From NCBI RefSeq assembly GCF_958979055.1, contig NC_084889.1, positions 6,416,261-6,480,260 on the forward strand: a DNA stretch of 64,000 nt. Direction: 5' to 3'. The first letter of the stretch is position 1. Each line of letters opens with the position of its first letter. Both the position numbers and the translations under genes were made by a program. The notes below the pieces were generated by a model that was not told where the DNA came from, did not search any database, and saw only the letters and a program-made list of their open reading frames with translations. Origin of the DNA: Alnus glutinosa. Lineage: Eukaryota > Streptophyta > Magnoliopsida > Fagales > Betulaceae. Shown here in pieces: positions 12,481 through 24,967 of the stretch.

Positions 12481-13324
12481 TATTTTGCATATTAATTAGG
12501 GACTACGTAAGTCATCACTAATGATAAATAATTTTGTTTAATAAAAAATTGTGTCAATTACATTTTTTTTTTTTTTTGCCAATTAATATTTTAATGTTTG
12601 GTATGAATTATCTAAATTGCATTTATTAATATGCAGAAAAGATAACAAACCAAAAATAGAATTTTGGTTTGCCCTCGGCTCACATCTTTAAGCAAAGCAT
12701 CTATCTATATTTATTAAAAAAAAGAAAAAAAGAAAAAGAAAAATACAAGAAATAACTAAAATGCAATCCCAATTGCCAAATTGTTTAAGCATAACAATCA
12801 TCCTCAAAACGAAATATGATAAAACATTAAGTATTGAAAAACTAAGTCTTCCTCGTCAAATTACATCTAGAACATTTGGTGCATCCAAAAATCTGATAAA
12901 ACATTAAGTGTATCCAAAATTTAATTAATGCAACTATAATTTAACATAAGCCACAAGAGTGTCGGCGGTGGTAGATTCCCCTGGCAAAAGAACAAATAAA
13001 TAATCGCTATTAGCAAACTGAAGCCCAAACAGAAATATAACACTACACTTCAAATAAAAATAAAAACTATATTTCAATAAGCAATCATTGAGATCCTCCT
13101 TCAAAAATATATTGGAACACTAAAGCATGTTCAACGCATCAAATCCAACAGTTGAATACTACAGAATTAAACTACTTAAAAAGCCATTTTCTAAACTTAT
13201 GAATCCAATAGAAATTCGAAGTGTAAAAGGATACACACCTAAGTCAAATAATAAACAGATACCAAATTGTACCAAGAAACAATACAATTACCAGACCATA
13301 TGCTAAAATCAACTAGGCCATTTT

Positions 13325-14897
13325 CTAGTCTTTGCGCTTTCGCTTTCTCGATTTTCCATTCTCATCTTTTCCAAATTGCACATTTGTTAAGTTATTTAGT
13401 TGGTGTAACAATTGATCACCAGATAATTCATTAGGCTTCATTCTATGCTCCTTAGTACCGTCAAAGAGAGATTTTTTTTTTGCGCCATATATGCCCCTGA
13501 GGTAAGAACCGATGATGACCCATGTAGCACGTCTTAAATCCAAACTTCAACCTTCTAAATATTGTATCCTTGTTACATACTGGACACGCAAGCTTTCCCT
13601 TAGTAGACCACCCAGACAAGTTTCCATATGCAGGAAAATCGTTTATAGTCCATAATAATGTTGCATGCAACTTAAAATTCTCATGTGTCGACGCATCATA
13701 CGTAGGAATGCCTTCAGTCCATAATTCTTGCAAATCATCCACTAAAGGTTGTAGATACACATCAATATCATTTCCAGGTGCCTTAGGTCCAGGGATAAGT
13801 AAGGACATTATCATATATGGATCTTTCATGCACCTCCACGGAGGTAAATTATACGGCACAAGTACTACTGGCCATATGCTATATGATGTACTCATATTAC
13901 CAAATGGGTTGAAACCATCACTTGCTAAACCAAGTCGCACGTTGCGGGAGTCCTGAGCAAACTGAACATGTTCTTTATCAAACTCTTTCCACAATATTGA
14001 ATCAGCTGGATGTCTTAGATTTCCATCATCTTGACGCCCATCTTTGTGCCACCTCATATCTTTGGCAATATCTTTCAACATAAACAACCGTTGCAATCTC
14101 GGTTTAATTGGGAAATACCGTAAGACCTTATGTGGAATTTTCTTACCTTTACCTTTGACCGTTGCCCATCTTGAAGTTTTGCATGTTGGGCATTCTTCTT
14201 TATCAGCGTGATTCTTCCAAAAAAGTATGCAATCATTCTTACATGCATGTATCCTCTCATAACTAAAACCCAAATCTTGCCTCAACCGGTTTGCTTCATA
14301 ATATGATCTTGGTAATGCCTCTCCATCTGGGAGAGCTCTCTTTATCAAGTCAATCACCATATCAAACGCCTTGTTACTCATATTGCAAAGTGTTTTTATA
14401 TGAAGTAGATTCACAGTGAAAGAGAGCTTTGAAAACTTCTTACAGCCTGGATAAAGTTCACATCGGGCATCTTCCAACACTTGGTCAAAAGTTCTCGATT
14501 TGTAATCATTGGTTGTTGGACCTGGAGTAGTAGAGGATTCACCTGCATTAGCACCTGGAAATGTCCCCATACCGATGTCATTTAACATTTGTTCAACCTC
14601 ATCAATATCCTCCGAACTTGCATTATCATCATTATGATTGACATGCTCATTTATACGAAACGGGTCTTCTTCCCCATGAAATACCCATTGGGTGTAGTTC
14701 ATATCAATTCCGTTAATGAACAAATCATCTTCCACCATGTCTATAGGCTTATAATAACGATTCTCACACTTGCGACATGGACACTTGATCCTATCAAGCT
14801 CATCCACATGACCACGTGCCATTCTAATGAATTGTTCAACACCTTTGGAATATTTCTCACCAAATCTATGAGCTTCCTGCATCCAACTCTTATCCAT
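13325..14897 (-). pseudogene. CACTA TNP2-type transposase, truncated and frameshifted
   Basis: The minus-strand frame starts MDKSWM at 14897 and runs 478 residues to about 13461. Residues 1-75 resemble the transposon-associated domain (CPCRKCENRYY, then WVFHGE). Residues from about 150 match the Transposase_21 family, with paired Cys motifs (CPTCKTSRW), the acidic-site motifs SDGFNPFG and NDFPAYG, and CPVC. At an A-run near 13473-13481 the frame shifts: the expected continuation SLFDGTKEHR is found in the next frame (13325-13543) and ends in KSRKRKRKD. The remaining C-terminal half of a TNP2 protein is not found further down the strand, so the product is probably inactive unless spliced in an unseen way. 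A short possible terminal exon (about 12945-12995, minus, after a TTTGCCAG acceptor) was seen but is unproven. Confidence 0.85.
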
Positions 14898-17397
14898 CTC
14901 GATGTCTGGTTAACTAAAGTCTTTGTACTAGTTTATAAAACAAGCTACAACGGGACTGGGTCAATAAAGGTAAAATTAGTATTAGTTTTAAATAAAGCTA
15001 TGAATATATACAATGCTTTTATTACACAAAGGATAAAAAGATAAATTGCACAAAATCAACAATATGACAATATAAAGTTATCAAACATCTTTCTTCTTCA
15101 ATAACAGTCCAAGACAACTTCAAAACTATTATTAAGTAAGCACAATCTAGAACATTAGATTCGCATAGCTTGCTATAGATTTGAATTCACTGTTTTTCCT
15201 ATAAGTAATATAGATTAATGTTAACCCTAATAGATGAAAGATCAAGTAAATTGCATAGCAAAACATAATAATATGAATTATTAAAAATCTTAAGAAGTCA
15301 TTTTTTCAAATTTGAAGAGATTCAATATATTGATAAAAAACCAGAAAGCAAACTTTTGAAAATAAAAAATTTCAACTTCAAATTTGCAGTGTTTGTGATT
15401 GTGCAATGAATATTGTGTACTTACATTTTTGGCAGCAGTAATAAATGCTTCCCTGTGGCTAATATCCGAATTATTGGCCTTGATCCTTTAGATCTCCTCT
15501 CTACATAGGAAAGAAGTTTTGTCTTACATGAGAAATGGGAATGTTATAGTTTGAATATATACAATGTTTTTATTACGCAAAGGATAAAAAGATACCCAAA
15601 AGAATCAATGGCAAATTTGTTACTTTATAAACTGATTGTATGTAGATGGCACTCGCTGCCTCTTCTTGGGAGTTGAAATGGAAAACAACAGCTCATGATT
15701 AGACAACTCAACAACAACAAAAAAAAAAAACCAAAACATGGGAAGTCACCTAAAAAAAATCTCAATTCATTTGTAAATCCTCAAATTATTTACAAACTAT
15801 TTACAAACACACCAAAAGCAGCTCACTCTCTATTTTACTTCAACATCAATATTCAAAACAATTATTTATGAACCACCTAAGTGCCTATTGAAAAACTATA
15901 AAACTTTTTAAAGAAAAGTGCATCCCAATTAAAAACTAAGGGAATTGAAATCGCGCGATTACTCAGAAAGTAAATATATATTTTTATATATAAAAAAAAA
16001 AAGAAAAAAAAAAAAGAAAAAAAAGAATGATGATTGTAAATAATACACATTTATTAAACAATACAAGAATATATAACTCTAGCTTTCTGAAACACTTTTC
16101 GATTGATTAACATGTTTTATCAAAATTCTAAAACTTTTAAATTAAAAAAAAGGCATGACTTCGAGCATTCCTAGAAGCCTCACCAAATTTTACTCACCAT
16201 TGGGGAAAAAAAAAAAAAAAGTTGAATAGTAACATAATTTCTCTTCTTGAATTCAAGAAAGAAAGAAAAGAAAAAAACATTTAGGCTTAATTAAAACTAA
16301 AATACACAAAGACTCTTATTCTACACATATGCATGTGAATCTAAATTAGAAGTACATTAAAACAAAATGGTTTTCTTGTGATAATTAAGAGAGATATTAA
16401 GCTTAATTGTTCTGCTTGATTGACACATCCAATAAATTAAGCTTAATTTTCTACTTGATTGGCACATCCAATAAATTAAATGACCAATAGAAGCTAAATT
16501 TAAAAAGGAGATCGAGCCACAGTACATATTAAAAAAATAATCTAGTAATCCATCAAATTCATTAACAAAATGTAATCATAAAAAAACATAAACATATTCC
16601 TTCTTTTTTTTTGGGATAATTTTGAATCACAATAAGCTGGGAATTGAAGTCCCCAATCCTGTTATTTTTTTAGGGAATTTTTCTGTTTTTTTTTTTCTTC
16701 AAAATTAGATCGGTAGGGAATTAATTGAACCGGGAACCCTAGAATGTTGAATAAAAATCTTTCAAAATGAAATAAAAAGAGAATGGAATTGAAAAGGTCG
16801 GCAAAGAATGGCTGACTTCTCTTTTTTTTCTTTCTTTTTCTTTGTTTTTCTTTTTTTATTATTATTTTTATAAGTACAAGATAAAAAGAGAACAGACATT
16901 AAAAAACTAGAAAAGAAAATGATGATGCCTTTCCAAGAAAAAAAAAAGGGGGGAAAAAAGGATCTCAATAAAACAGAAGAAATGAGAATGCAGCCAAAAT
17001 GAAATCTAATTAAAAACACAGACATATATGCAGTACTCTTAGACGTACATGACAACAAAGACGTGGTTTTTGTGTGATAATCTAGTTGGTGTAGGCAATT
17101 TAATAATTTTCTAGTTTCAGAAAAAATAAATTAAAAAAAAAAAAAAACTGAATCAGTCTTGACTGCAAGCCTAAAACGATCACCAACCCCACATGAGATA
17201 AAACTACAATTAATCCAAGTTGCTCATAAACTATATTGTGGAAAAGGGGAAAGTTTTAGGTCACATATCGCTATCAATCTATAGGTTTTAGGTGTCACCA
17301 CACATACTTTCGTCCAAAATTGTCTAACAATAAAATATCCAAATCTCAATTCAAAGGTATCACTGTTTTTACTATTAGCACTAAAATAAAATAAACA
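14898..17397. other. CACTA internal non-coding region
   Basis: Very AT-rich, with A-runs and no convincing gene. A direct tandem duplication of a roughly 45-bp unit (AAGCTTAATT...CACATCCAATAAATTAA) lies at about 16398-16480. The minus frame at 16762-17058 is a low-complexity Lys-rich tract. A second CACTA gene, if there ever was one, is not recognisable here. Confidence 0.5.
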
Positions 17398-17406
17398 TAA
17401 AATTAA

Positions 17407-17629
17407 GGGAAAAATACAAAAAAGCCCCCCAAACTACCATCGATTCTCCGGATGGCACCCCAAACTACCAAAGCTTGGATTCCGGCCCCCCAAATTACTT
17501 GACCCTTGTATTTTGGCCCCATCCGTCAGATTCAGCCGTCTAACTGGACGGAAACCGAGTCACGTGCGAGTCACGTGACTCATTTTTCCAAAAAACCCGA
17601 GTTTACCCCCTCCCCCACGGACTGAAATT
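17407..17629 (+). repeat. MULE left terminal inverted repeat
   Basis: 223 bp starting GGGAAAAATACAAAAAAGCC and ending at ACTGAAATT. It includes GAGTCACGTGCGAGTCACGT, with CACGTG (G-box-like) cores. In MuDR-type elements the TIRs hold the transposase-binding site and the promoter of each gene. This TIR would therefore drive the plus-strand GRF gene; that part is inference. Confidence 0.95.
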
Positions 17630-17636
17630 CTAATAC

Positions 17637-17912
17637 TTGGCTCTGTTGTCTTGTCTTTTTTTCCCAAAATTTTCGCAATATAGGAGAGAGGAGAGGAGGT
17701 CACACGCACGGGTTAGGGCTCAGATACATCGCAGGTCCCAGATCGAACTTGCGGTAGCAGCTAGTGATCGAACTCGGCTTTCGGGTGTTTCCCGTCGTTC
17801 CAGCATCCGTTTTCTCCACCGCCGACAAAGCCAGACGAGCTCGGCTTACCAGCATCCGGTTGCTCCTCCGCTGACAAATCCAGCAACCGTATTTGCCCCA
17901 GATCCCCAGTAA
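17637..17912 (+). other. Possible 5' untranslated exon next to the MULE left TIR
   Basis: An open frame of 91 codons rich in Arg and Ser begins just inside the TIR, and a GTAAGC donor-like site follows at about 17909. It resembles no domain I know. Its position suggests a leader exon of the GRF gene rather than a protein of its own. Support is weak. Confidence 0.25.
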
Positions 17913-18129
17913 GCCATTCAATCTTGTTTTTGTGGGGTGTGATGGACAAATCGAATGAAATTTTGAGCAACCATGTGCTTAGTGGGTGCTTGTTGAAATG
18001 CCTAAATGGTTTTTTTTTTTTTTTTTTTCCTGTTTGTTGGCTTGAATTTATGTGCTTGAAAATGAAGGGGTAGTTAACTGAAATTTAGAGCAAACCATGT
18101 GCTTAAATGGTATATTTTGCAATTTTTTT

Positions 18130-18310
18130 TTTGCTTGAATTTGTGAACTACCGAGTTGGTATATTTAGGCTTTGTGGTATATTGGTTTTTTTTTGTTTTT
18201 TTTTAGCTTGAATTTGTGAACTACCGAGTTGGTATATTTAGGCTTTGTGGTATATTGGTTTTTTTTTTTTGTTTTTTTTTTTTGCTTGAATTTGTGAACT
18301 ACCGAGTTGA
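18130..18310. repeat. Tandem repeat of about 70 bp in the MULE
   Basis: The unit GCTTGAATTTGTGAACTACC...GGCTTTGTGGTATATTGG plus a T-run is repeated. Two near-complete copies and a partial third follow each other, upstream of the GRF gene. Confidence 0.75.
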
Positions 18311-18879
18311 ATTTGAATTTATTACTAAGTAATGATAGAGAGGGAGATGATGTAGAAATGTTTGTACCTATGAAGTCTACGAGGAGGCGGCCATCTGAGT
18401 CCCTTTCAGCTTGTTTATGAAAGAATCCCTCACCATATGGCGCGCGAATGGGGTCAAAAGCCTTTCAGCACCTCACCTCCCGCACCCAGAACACATAAAA
18501 CCAAGAACCCACTTACCAATGCTCTCCTAAACTCCATTCTTAGTTCAGTCCAACTGTAGCTCATGCTAGACCACTCTCATTTATAGGGACCAATAACCAG
18601 AGGCCTGGCTTAGTTAAGGACAGGGTTTACTGTTATCCACCTACTTTACCTCTTTAATTTGTCGTCTTTTAGCAGTTAAATTTGATCTGTTCAACAGGGT
18701 TGACCAACTTGTCCTTGCCCAACAAATGTTCAAACACTTCGAATACACTATGAACTACTCTGTTAAGTGCAGTAAAACATTCCTATTGCAAGCCATTTGT
18801 CGGTATGTTATAGAATTTTATTATGAGTGATATAAGATTTGATTGATTGTCATGTGCTTTCTAATGTAGGTACGCGTAA

Positions 18880-19391
18880 ATGTCTACAACGAGTGACTTA
18901 TCAAGTGGTCCGCCATTATGTAAATGTGGAGTACCTGCACGACTGAGGTACTCTTGGACCTCATCCAATCCCAGCAGGAAGTGGTACGGATGTATTAACT
19001 ATAAGGTAATTTCTTTCTGAAAGTAGCTTTGTGTTATATTTCATCGTTAGTAGTTTATGCATTTTTTGATTTTTTATTGCAGAAAGCCGGCGATTGTGAT
19101 TATTTTGTTTGGGCTGATAATAAAATGACTGCATACGAGGAGGGATTAATGAAATATTTGAAAGGAATGGAGGAGAGAAGGCTTTCTGAGAAGGACAGAG
19201 TCGATGATTTGATTGATAAAAAATGCGAGGAACATGCCGATAACCTACGTCGAGAGTTAGGGTTGGGCCAGAATAATGGCCAAAATAACGGGAAGATGTT
19301 TAGGGCTGCGTTGTTAGTTGGCATTTTGGTGTTAGGCATTTATTTTATTAATTATAGCGGACCTAGAAGTACAAAGTTGATGTTAAACTGA
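18880..19391 (+). CDS. GRF-type zinc-finger protein with C-terminal membrane helix (MULE accessory gene)
   Basis: Two exons, 18880-19005 and 19083-19391, joined in phase 0 by an intron with GTAATT donor and TTGCAG acceptor; 144 residues, starting MSTTSDLSSG. Residues 14-52 fit a GRF zinc finger (Zf-GRF): CKCG, then RYSWTSSNPSRKWYGC, then GDCDYFVWAD, with four Cys as ligands and the Asn-Pro-x-Arg and Phe-x-Trp signatures. The exon junction splits the finger, so the second exon alone is not the gene. Residues about 55-105 are charged (KYLKGMEERRLSEKDRVDDL) and likely coiled-coil. Residues about 112-130 are a hydrophobic helix (FRAALLVGILVLGIYFI). Stand-alone plant proteins of this type are annotated as At4g04775-like; their role is unknown to me. 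The gene converges on the transposase, which ends 635 bp away. Confidence 0.8.
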
Positions 19392-20025
19392 CAGTTGTAA
19401 AAAAAGTTCAATTGTATGTTTTCATTTTGGATGTTATGCATGTATTTCACCAAGGGCTTCCACTGCATTTATAAACCAACCTCATCAATTTTTTCCCCAT
19501 TAAATTTGCCTTAAAAATGCTCAATAACTTCATTTCTATTAAAACAAAAACTCAATCATAGACTCTTTTCCAATATTCTGCCCACATCCTAATCCAAATA
19601 ACTGTTACTTGACCAAAAATTTCAATATTGACCAAAAATCCACTTTCACAATTAATAATGTGTAATGTGTACACAACACCTGCTCAATGAAAAGTGCTCA
19701 ATATCTATCTATCTTTACAACCCACCATAACATTCACCCAAGTCATAAAAACAACACCTGCTTGTCAAAGAATTACTTACATCCAAACATTTAGGCATCA
19801 TCCAAATCATCTAAACAACACCTACTTTTCATCAAATTAGGTTCAAATACATCCATCATCTAAGTCATCAACACAATTACATAATTATACATGTTTGTCT
19901 AATCAATTACATCCAAACATATCCTTCACATGTATCATCAAAACAACATTTGCTTGTCATCAAAACATTTCTACAATAACACATCCAAACACATCCATAA
20001 ATTGTTTATCACCAACAAAACCACC

Positions 20026-23000
20026 CTAATATTTTTGCCATTCCGGCTTCTTCCTCTTTCTCTGATTGGCCTCAAGTACGCCAATTGCCTTCTCCACTGT
20101 TGGAATAATCTTTTGACTTCTAGTAACAGGCTTTGATGAAATTGGGTTGAATGGCTGAGAAGACACTGTTGGCTGAGTAGACCCTCCTGGCTGAGAGTCC
20201 CCTAATGGTGTAGGGGGTCCATACAATCTGACAGTGTTGACAGTACCTTGAAACTGTAAATTTAAATTAAATAAAAAATGTGAGTTAAAAATTTAAATAA
20301 AATTCAAAACTTAGAGAACGAGTGTTTTGATTGCTCACAATAGTTGTTGGCTGTGACTGTGATGGTGTAGGGGGTCCATATAATCTAACTGTGTTGACAT
20401 TACCATGAGACTGCAAAATGTTGTTAATTAGGTTATACCAAAACTGTCATAAAAAAACAACAGATATAAAAGAACGGTGGATTGAGGGCTTACAAAAGCA
20501 TTAGTCTGAGGCTGAGGTTGTGACTGAGAATGCGGCTGTACTGACGAGGGTCCATACATCCTTACTGTGTTCACAGTTCCTTGAGACTGTAGAGACACAG
20601 TAAAAGTTTTGAACATAATGCAATATAAAAGTAAAAGTTTTGAACATAATGCAATATAAAAGTAAGAGTTCTATTATAGAAGAGTGCTCACAATAACATT
20701 GGCATGGGTCCGAGGCTGTGACTGCGAATGCGGTCCATACCCCCGGACCGTGTTGACGGTACTTGGAAACTGTCAAGACAATAAGTTAACAATAAGTTTA
20801 GGTGGGGTTAACAATAAATATAAACAACAAAATTATGGGTGTTGCCAGTACTCACCCAAGCATTGGCATGAGGCGAAGGCTGCGGCTGATGCAGAGTATG
20901 TGGCTGTGGTTGTGGCTGTGGGTGTGGCTGTGACCGACCAGTTCCTCTACCTCTACCTCTACCCCTACCCCTTCCCTTACCCCTTCCTCTAGACGATGAT
21001 GCAACAGTGGTTTGTGGGGTGTGATGGACAATTGAGGGCTGCAAAATGTAATGTAAATGATAGAAAAGTTATGACATGACAAACTTATGACATGAAAAAG
21101 TTATGACATGAAAAAGTTAGGACATGAAAAAGTAACCGGTTCAGAATCAACTGTAGAATGGTGATTCGGTTCAGTAGATTGCACCTACCACATTAAAAAA
21201 ACAAATGTCAACATAATAATTAAGCATATCATTGAATACCAAGAAATAAACCCCAAAACTGTCAAAGGAATTTACCTCACTCCTACGAGGTCCTCTATAA
21301 TTAACTGCTTCTATTCTTATGCGGGGACATGTTCTTAGGTTATGTCCAGTACCCCTACATCTGGAACATCTCATAGTAACCCACCCTTCCTTATCCTGTA
21401 TTGATTTTTGGGCTCCTCTGGTCCTCTGGTCCTCACTACTCTCGGCCTTCCAGGTTGTATTCTAATCACTGGTGGGTCTACATGCACGCCATTTGTCTTA
21501 GTCCACTGTTCTTCACTAGGCATGGGATACACGACATGTTCATATGCCTTTTTCAGCATATCCACAGTATACCAATAAGAAACATAGTCAACAGGGTCTG
21601 CACTATCTTTCCATATTGCACATATTGCGTGTGCACATGGGATTCCCGTCATGTCCCATTGTCTACACCCACATGTTCTTCTAACCAAGTTAACCACATG
21701 TTGTTTCTGTTTGTCTGTCACTTCAAAAAACCCATCCCCAGCATACACGCAATTGCAATGAGAAGCATCTTGTGAGAGTTCATCTAACCGTTCCAAAATT
21801 TTTGGACAAATCCTGCCATCCATTTTTGTAATGCCTTCTCGCTTTTTTTGGTATCTCTTCATCAATTTTATTCTCAACATTTCCATCAACGATATTATTG
21901 GTAGATCACGTTGTTTCACAATCCAAGCATTGAAACATTCTGAGAGGTTGTTCACAACTAAATCGCACTTAGGGAAGGTACTGAACCAAGCCCTTGTCCA
22001 CGTACTTGGGTCAATCTTGGACAGGTAATCATACGCATCCGGACTTATCCGCTTTAGTTCGTCCATTTGTATAAACCACTCAGCCTCTGTGTAAGCGGCA
22101 GCCGCGCTCCAGAGCTTCTCCTTCAATGCCAAACCTCTGTGACCTACATCTCTGTAGTTTGCATACAAATGTCTACAACAAATCCGATGCTCAGCACCGG
22201 GAGCCACCACTTCCAAACTCGGGACCAGACCCTGCGCAAAGTAAAATTAAGATGTCAGACATAACATTGATTGTATCATAAAAAAAGAATTGACCAATTG
22301 ATTACAGGAATATGTATGTTACTTTACCTTCTGACGATCAGAAATAAATGTCCATCCCTCTGCAGGGGGGGCGCCAAGATCCGATAGCAAAGTCTCTAAA
22401 AACCAAGTCCAACTGTCTTTGACTTCTGCTTCTACCACTGCACAAGCCACTGGATACATCTGATTATTTGCATCCCTCGAAATGGCAGCCAAAAGTTGGC
22501 CCTTATGCGGACCTTTCAAGAAGCACCCATCCAACCCAATGATGGGCCTACAACCAGCAAGAAAACCGCTTTTCATGGCGGCTAAGGAGAAGTACAACCT
22601 TTGAAATTTTGCGGGCTTATCAGGTAATGGCCTCTCTATTTTCATCATTACGCAACTGCCAATATTTGTTCTCCTGATTGTCTCACAAAAGTCCCACAAC
22701 TTCTTGTACTGGTCGTTCACACTGCCACGTATCTTGTCTTTTGCAAGTCTTCGAGCCCGATACAACCTATGCTCCTTCACATCTACACCCCATCTTTCTT
22801 TCACTGTCTCTACCATTGCCTTTACAGGCATGTTGGGTTGTGCTCTGAACTTCTCAATCAACTTATCTGCAATCCAAGACGATTTCAAAATAGAATTACT
22901 GTGTTTCCTCCTACATTTGTGTACGGACTGAACTGATCGAACTTCAAAGGATTCCTCATCCTTGCACTTGCGCCCATAAATCCTATATTTGCAACGCGTA

Positions 23001-23887
23001 TCACTGCATACCACTATACATTTCGCAAGGTAATTCCTCCTAAACTTTACATCCTTCCCCATGTTTACATTAGTCTCTCTAACTGCATTTCTGAAAACCT
23101 GGATTGACGAAAATTTTTGACCCACCACAAACTCTGTGTTACCCATGTCAGCCATTTGGAACTCAGAAGGCTCTGTCACATGTCTCCTCTGGGAGGTCAC
23201 CTCATACTCATCATCACTTCTGGGAGGAGATGTAAGAATGTTACTGCGTGGCATGTCTGAGTTTGCATCTTCATCATAATCAAATCCACTGTTAGTATGG
23301 TCGACTCCCCTACCTTCGTCTTCATCACCTTCCTCTTCATCACCTTCCTCTTCACCCTCATCACTTTCATCGCTCTCTTCGCCCCCCCTCCCCATAGATG
23401 GCCCAGGAACATCATCATGAACATCATCATTATCCACAAACAGATCCGGTTCATTTACCTCTTCCCAATATGGATCGTCACGCTCGATCCTAGAATACCC
23501 CCTCTCATCATCATCATCGTCATTATCATTATCATCTTCATCATTACCCTCATCAATGTCAGGTATGGAGGCATTAAATGAGTTGATGTACAACTCAACA
23601 ATTGGTAGACCCAAGTGGGCTTGAACCATTTCATTTACATCAAAGTTTGATGTGATTAATTTCAACCCATTTCGAAGAGTACACCCTGGCAGTAAGTAAT
23701 AAATCAAGTCCCCGGATTTGTACCCATATCTTTTAGCAATATCCTCTACAACTGAAAATGACACCCTATCATGTGGAATGACATCCGTCTTGTACACATC
23801 AACATCTCCCCCAACATATGAATTCATGAACCTCCTATCTATATGACCTCCATAATGCACCTCAAATACGAACTCTTGTGTAGCCAT
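20026..23887 (-). CDS. MURA-type MULE transposase, with a frame break before its zinc knuckle
   Basis: Exon 1 is 23887-22328 (520 codons, start MATQEFVFEV; an in-frame upstream ATG exists at 23920). Exon 2 is 22231 to about 21276. Exon 1 has an N-terminal plant MULE domain, an acidic stretch (about 110-200), a MuDR-type DNA-binding domain (about 255-330; CKYRIYGRKC) and the MULE transposase core with Asp453 (IGLDGCFLKG) and Asp517 (FISDRQK). Exon 2 adds CCRHLYANYR, NNLSECFNAW (candidate third acidic residue) and a SWIM finger (CGCRQW..PCAHAIC). The frame meets TGA at 21371, giving about 806 residues. One base out of frame follows a CCHC knuckle (CSRCRGTGHNLRTC), then phase-0 exons 21184-21137, 21038-20856 (Arg-Gly and Gln-Pro rich), 20769-20692, 20586-20494, 20410-20339 and 20253-20026. 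The core may still be functional. Confidence 0.85.
20253..20769 (-). repeat. Serially duplicated exon modules (VNTVR-YGP) in the transposase gene
   Basis: Exons at 20769-20692, 20586-20494 and 20410-20339 and the start of the terminal exon (20253) each begin with a variant of FQGTVNTVR followed by xYGP and a Ser/Gln/Pro-rich tail. All are phase 0-0 and each is flanked by a CAG acceptor and a GTGAGC or GTAAGC donor, as expected for repeated duplication of one exon together with its introns. Confidence 0.85.
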
Positions 23888-24689
23888 CTTCAAAACAAAA
23901 CATAATAAATAAAGAAACAAGCAAATTGAATATCAAGTGAAAAGATGTGCACATGTGGGTGACAAGATATTTTTCAAACTATTCTAAATCAAACACATTG
24001 AGTTATTATTATTTTATTTATTATGATTTTTTTTTCCTAAGTCTTTTTTCCTCTTTTTTGTTTTTTCCCAAGTATCCTAGACTAGATATCAGCCATTCAA
24101 CCCAATTTCATAAAATGCAAGCAAACTTATTTTAAGGAAACCAAGAGTGTGTGTACAGATTTTAAGGAACCAACAGTGTTCGTAAAAACATGCTCCATTT
24201 TCAATCACAAGCCCATAACAACTGACCAATTATTTTCGCATTTACAAAAGTCAATTTTCATTCAAGGGGACAGGAAAGTGTGGACAAGGGGACAGTGGAC
24301 AGTGGACAACTGACCCACGGCTGTCTCTTAGGGGACCACTAAACCCTCAAAACAATTTTCTTATGCAAACAAAAAATGGGACCAGCTAAACAAACGAATC
24401 ATATGCAAAAATGGTGGGCTCCCAATATACAAACAAGAATCATAAAGTGTGGTAGGTCCAACAAGTCCAAATTTCGATCCTAGATTGCAATAAACAAACA
24501 AATGCCCATCGTTTTCCATGAAATATAAATAAGGTGTCGGGGGGTGTCGGCATTTAGGCAGTGGGTACTTACAAACAATATTCGGAAGAGATTTTGTCAG
24601 TTAATGAGTTAAAGGACCGAAGGCGATGTTCGGAATAGATTCGGCAAACACCCGTCTCCTCCCCTTCGACAGTGTCGACCAACTTAGGA

Positions 24690-24830
24690 ATGGCGTGAGC
24701 AGCGGCGTGAGCAGCGGCGTGAGCAGCGGCGTGAGCAGTAGCGTGAGCGGCGTGAGCAGCGGCGTGAGCGGCGTGAGTGAGCGGTGAGCGGCGTGAGTGA
24801 GCTTGAGCGGCGTGAGAAATGAAGCAAACC
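24690..24830. repeat. GC-rich minisatellite upstream of the transposase
   Basis: Units of 9-12 bp built from GCGTGAGCAGCG repeat more than ten times with small variations (GTGAGCGGC, GTGAGTGAGC). They lie between the right TIR and the transposase start, in the presumed promoter or leader region. The minus-strand frame here (Leu-Thr-Pro-Leu repeats) is just repeat translation. Confidence 0.85.
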
Positions 24831-24967
24831 CTAGGATTTTTGATTTTATTTCTGTCCGATGATTTCTCACAAATGAAGCGTGAGAAATGGCATAATCGTA
24901 ATTTTTTTTGTATTTTTATTTCTGATTTTCTCAGTTAATAAGTTAAAGGACCGAAGGACATGTTCGT

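Noticed and set aside
13570..13956. Plus-strand open frame of 128 codons
   Set aside because: It is the antisense of the TNP2-type transposase and has no recognisable domain.
20684..20992. Plus-strand open frame ending in Tyr-Pro repeats
   Set aside because: It is the antisense of the Arg-Gly and Gln-Pro repeat exons of the transposase.
23297..23581. Plus-strand hydrophobic open frame of 94 codons
   Set aside because: It is the antisense of the acidic Asp/Glu-rich stretch of the MURA transposase.
24601..24870. Minus-strand frame with Leu-Thr-Pro-Leu repeats
   Set aside because: It is a translation of the GTGAGC minisatellite and has no independent support.
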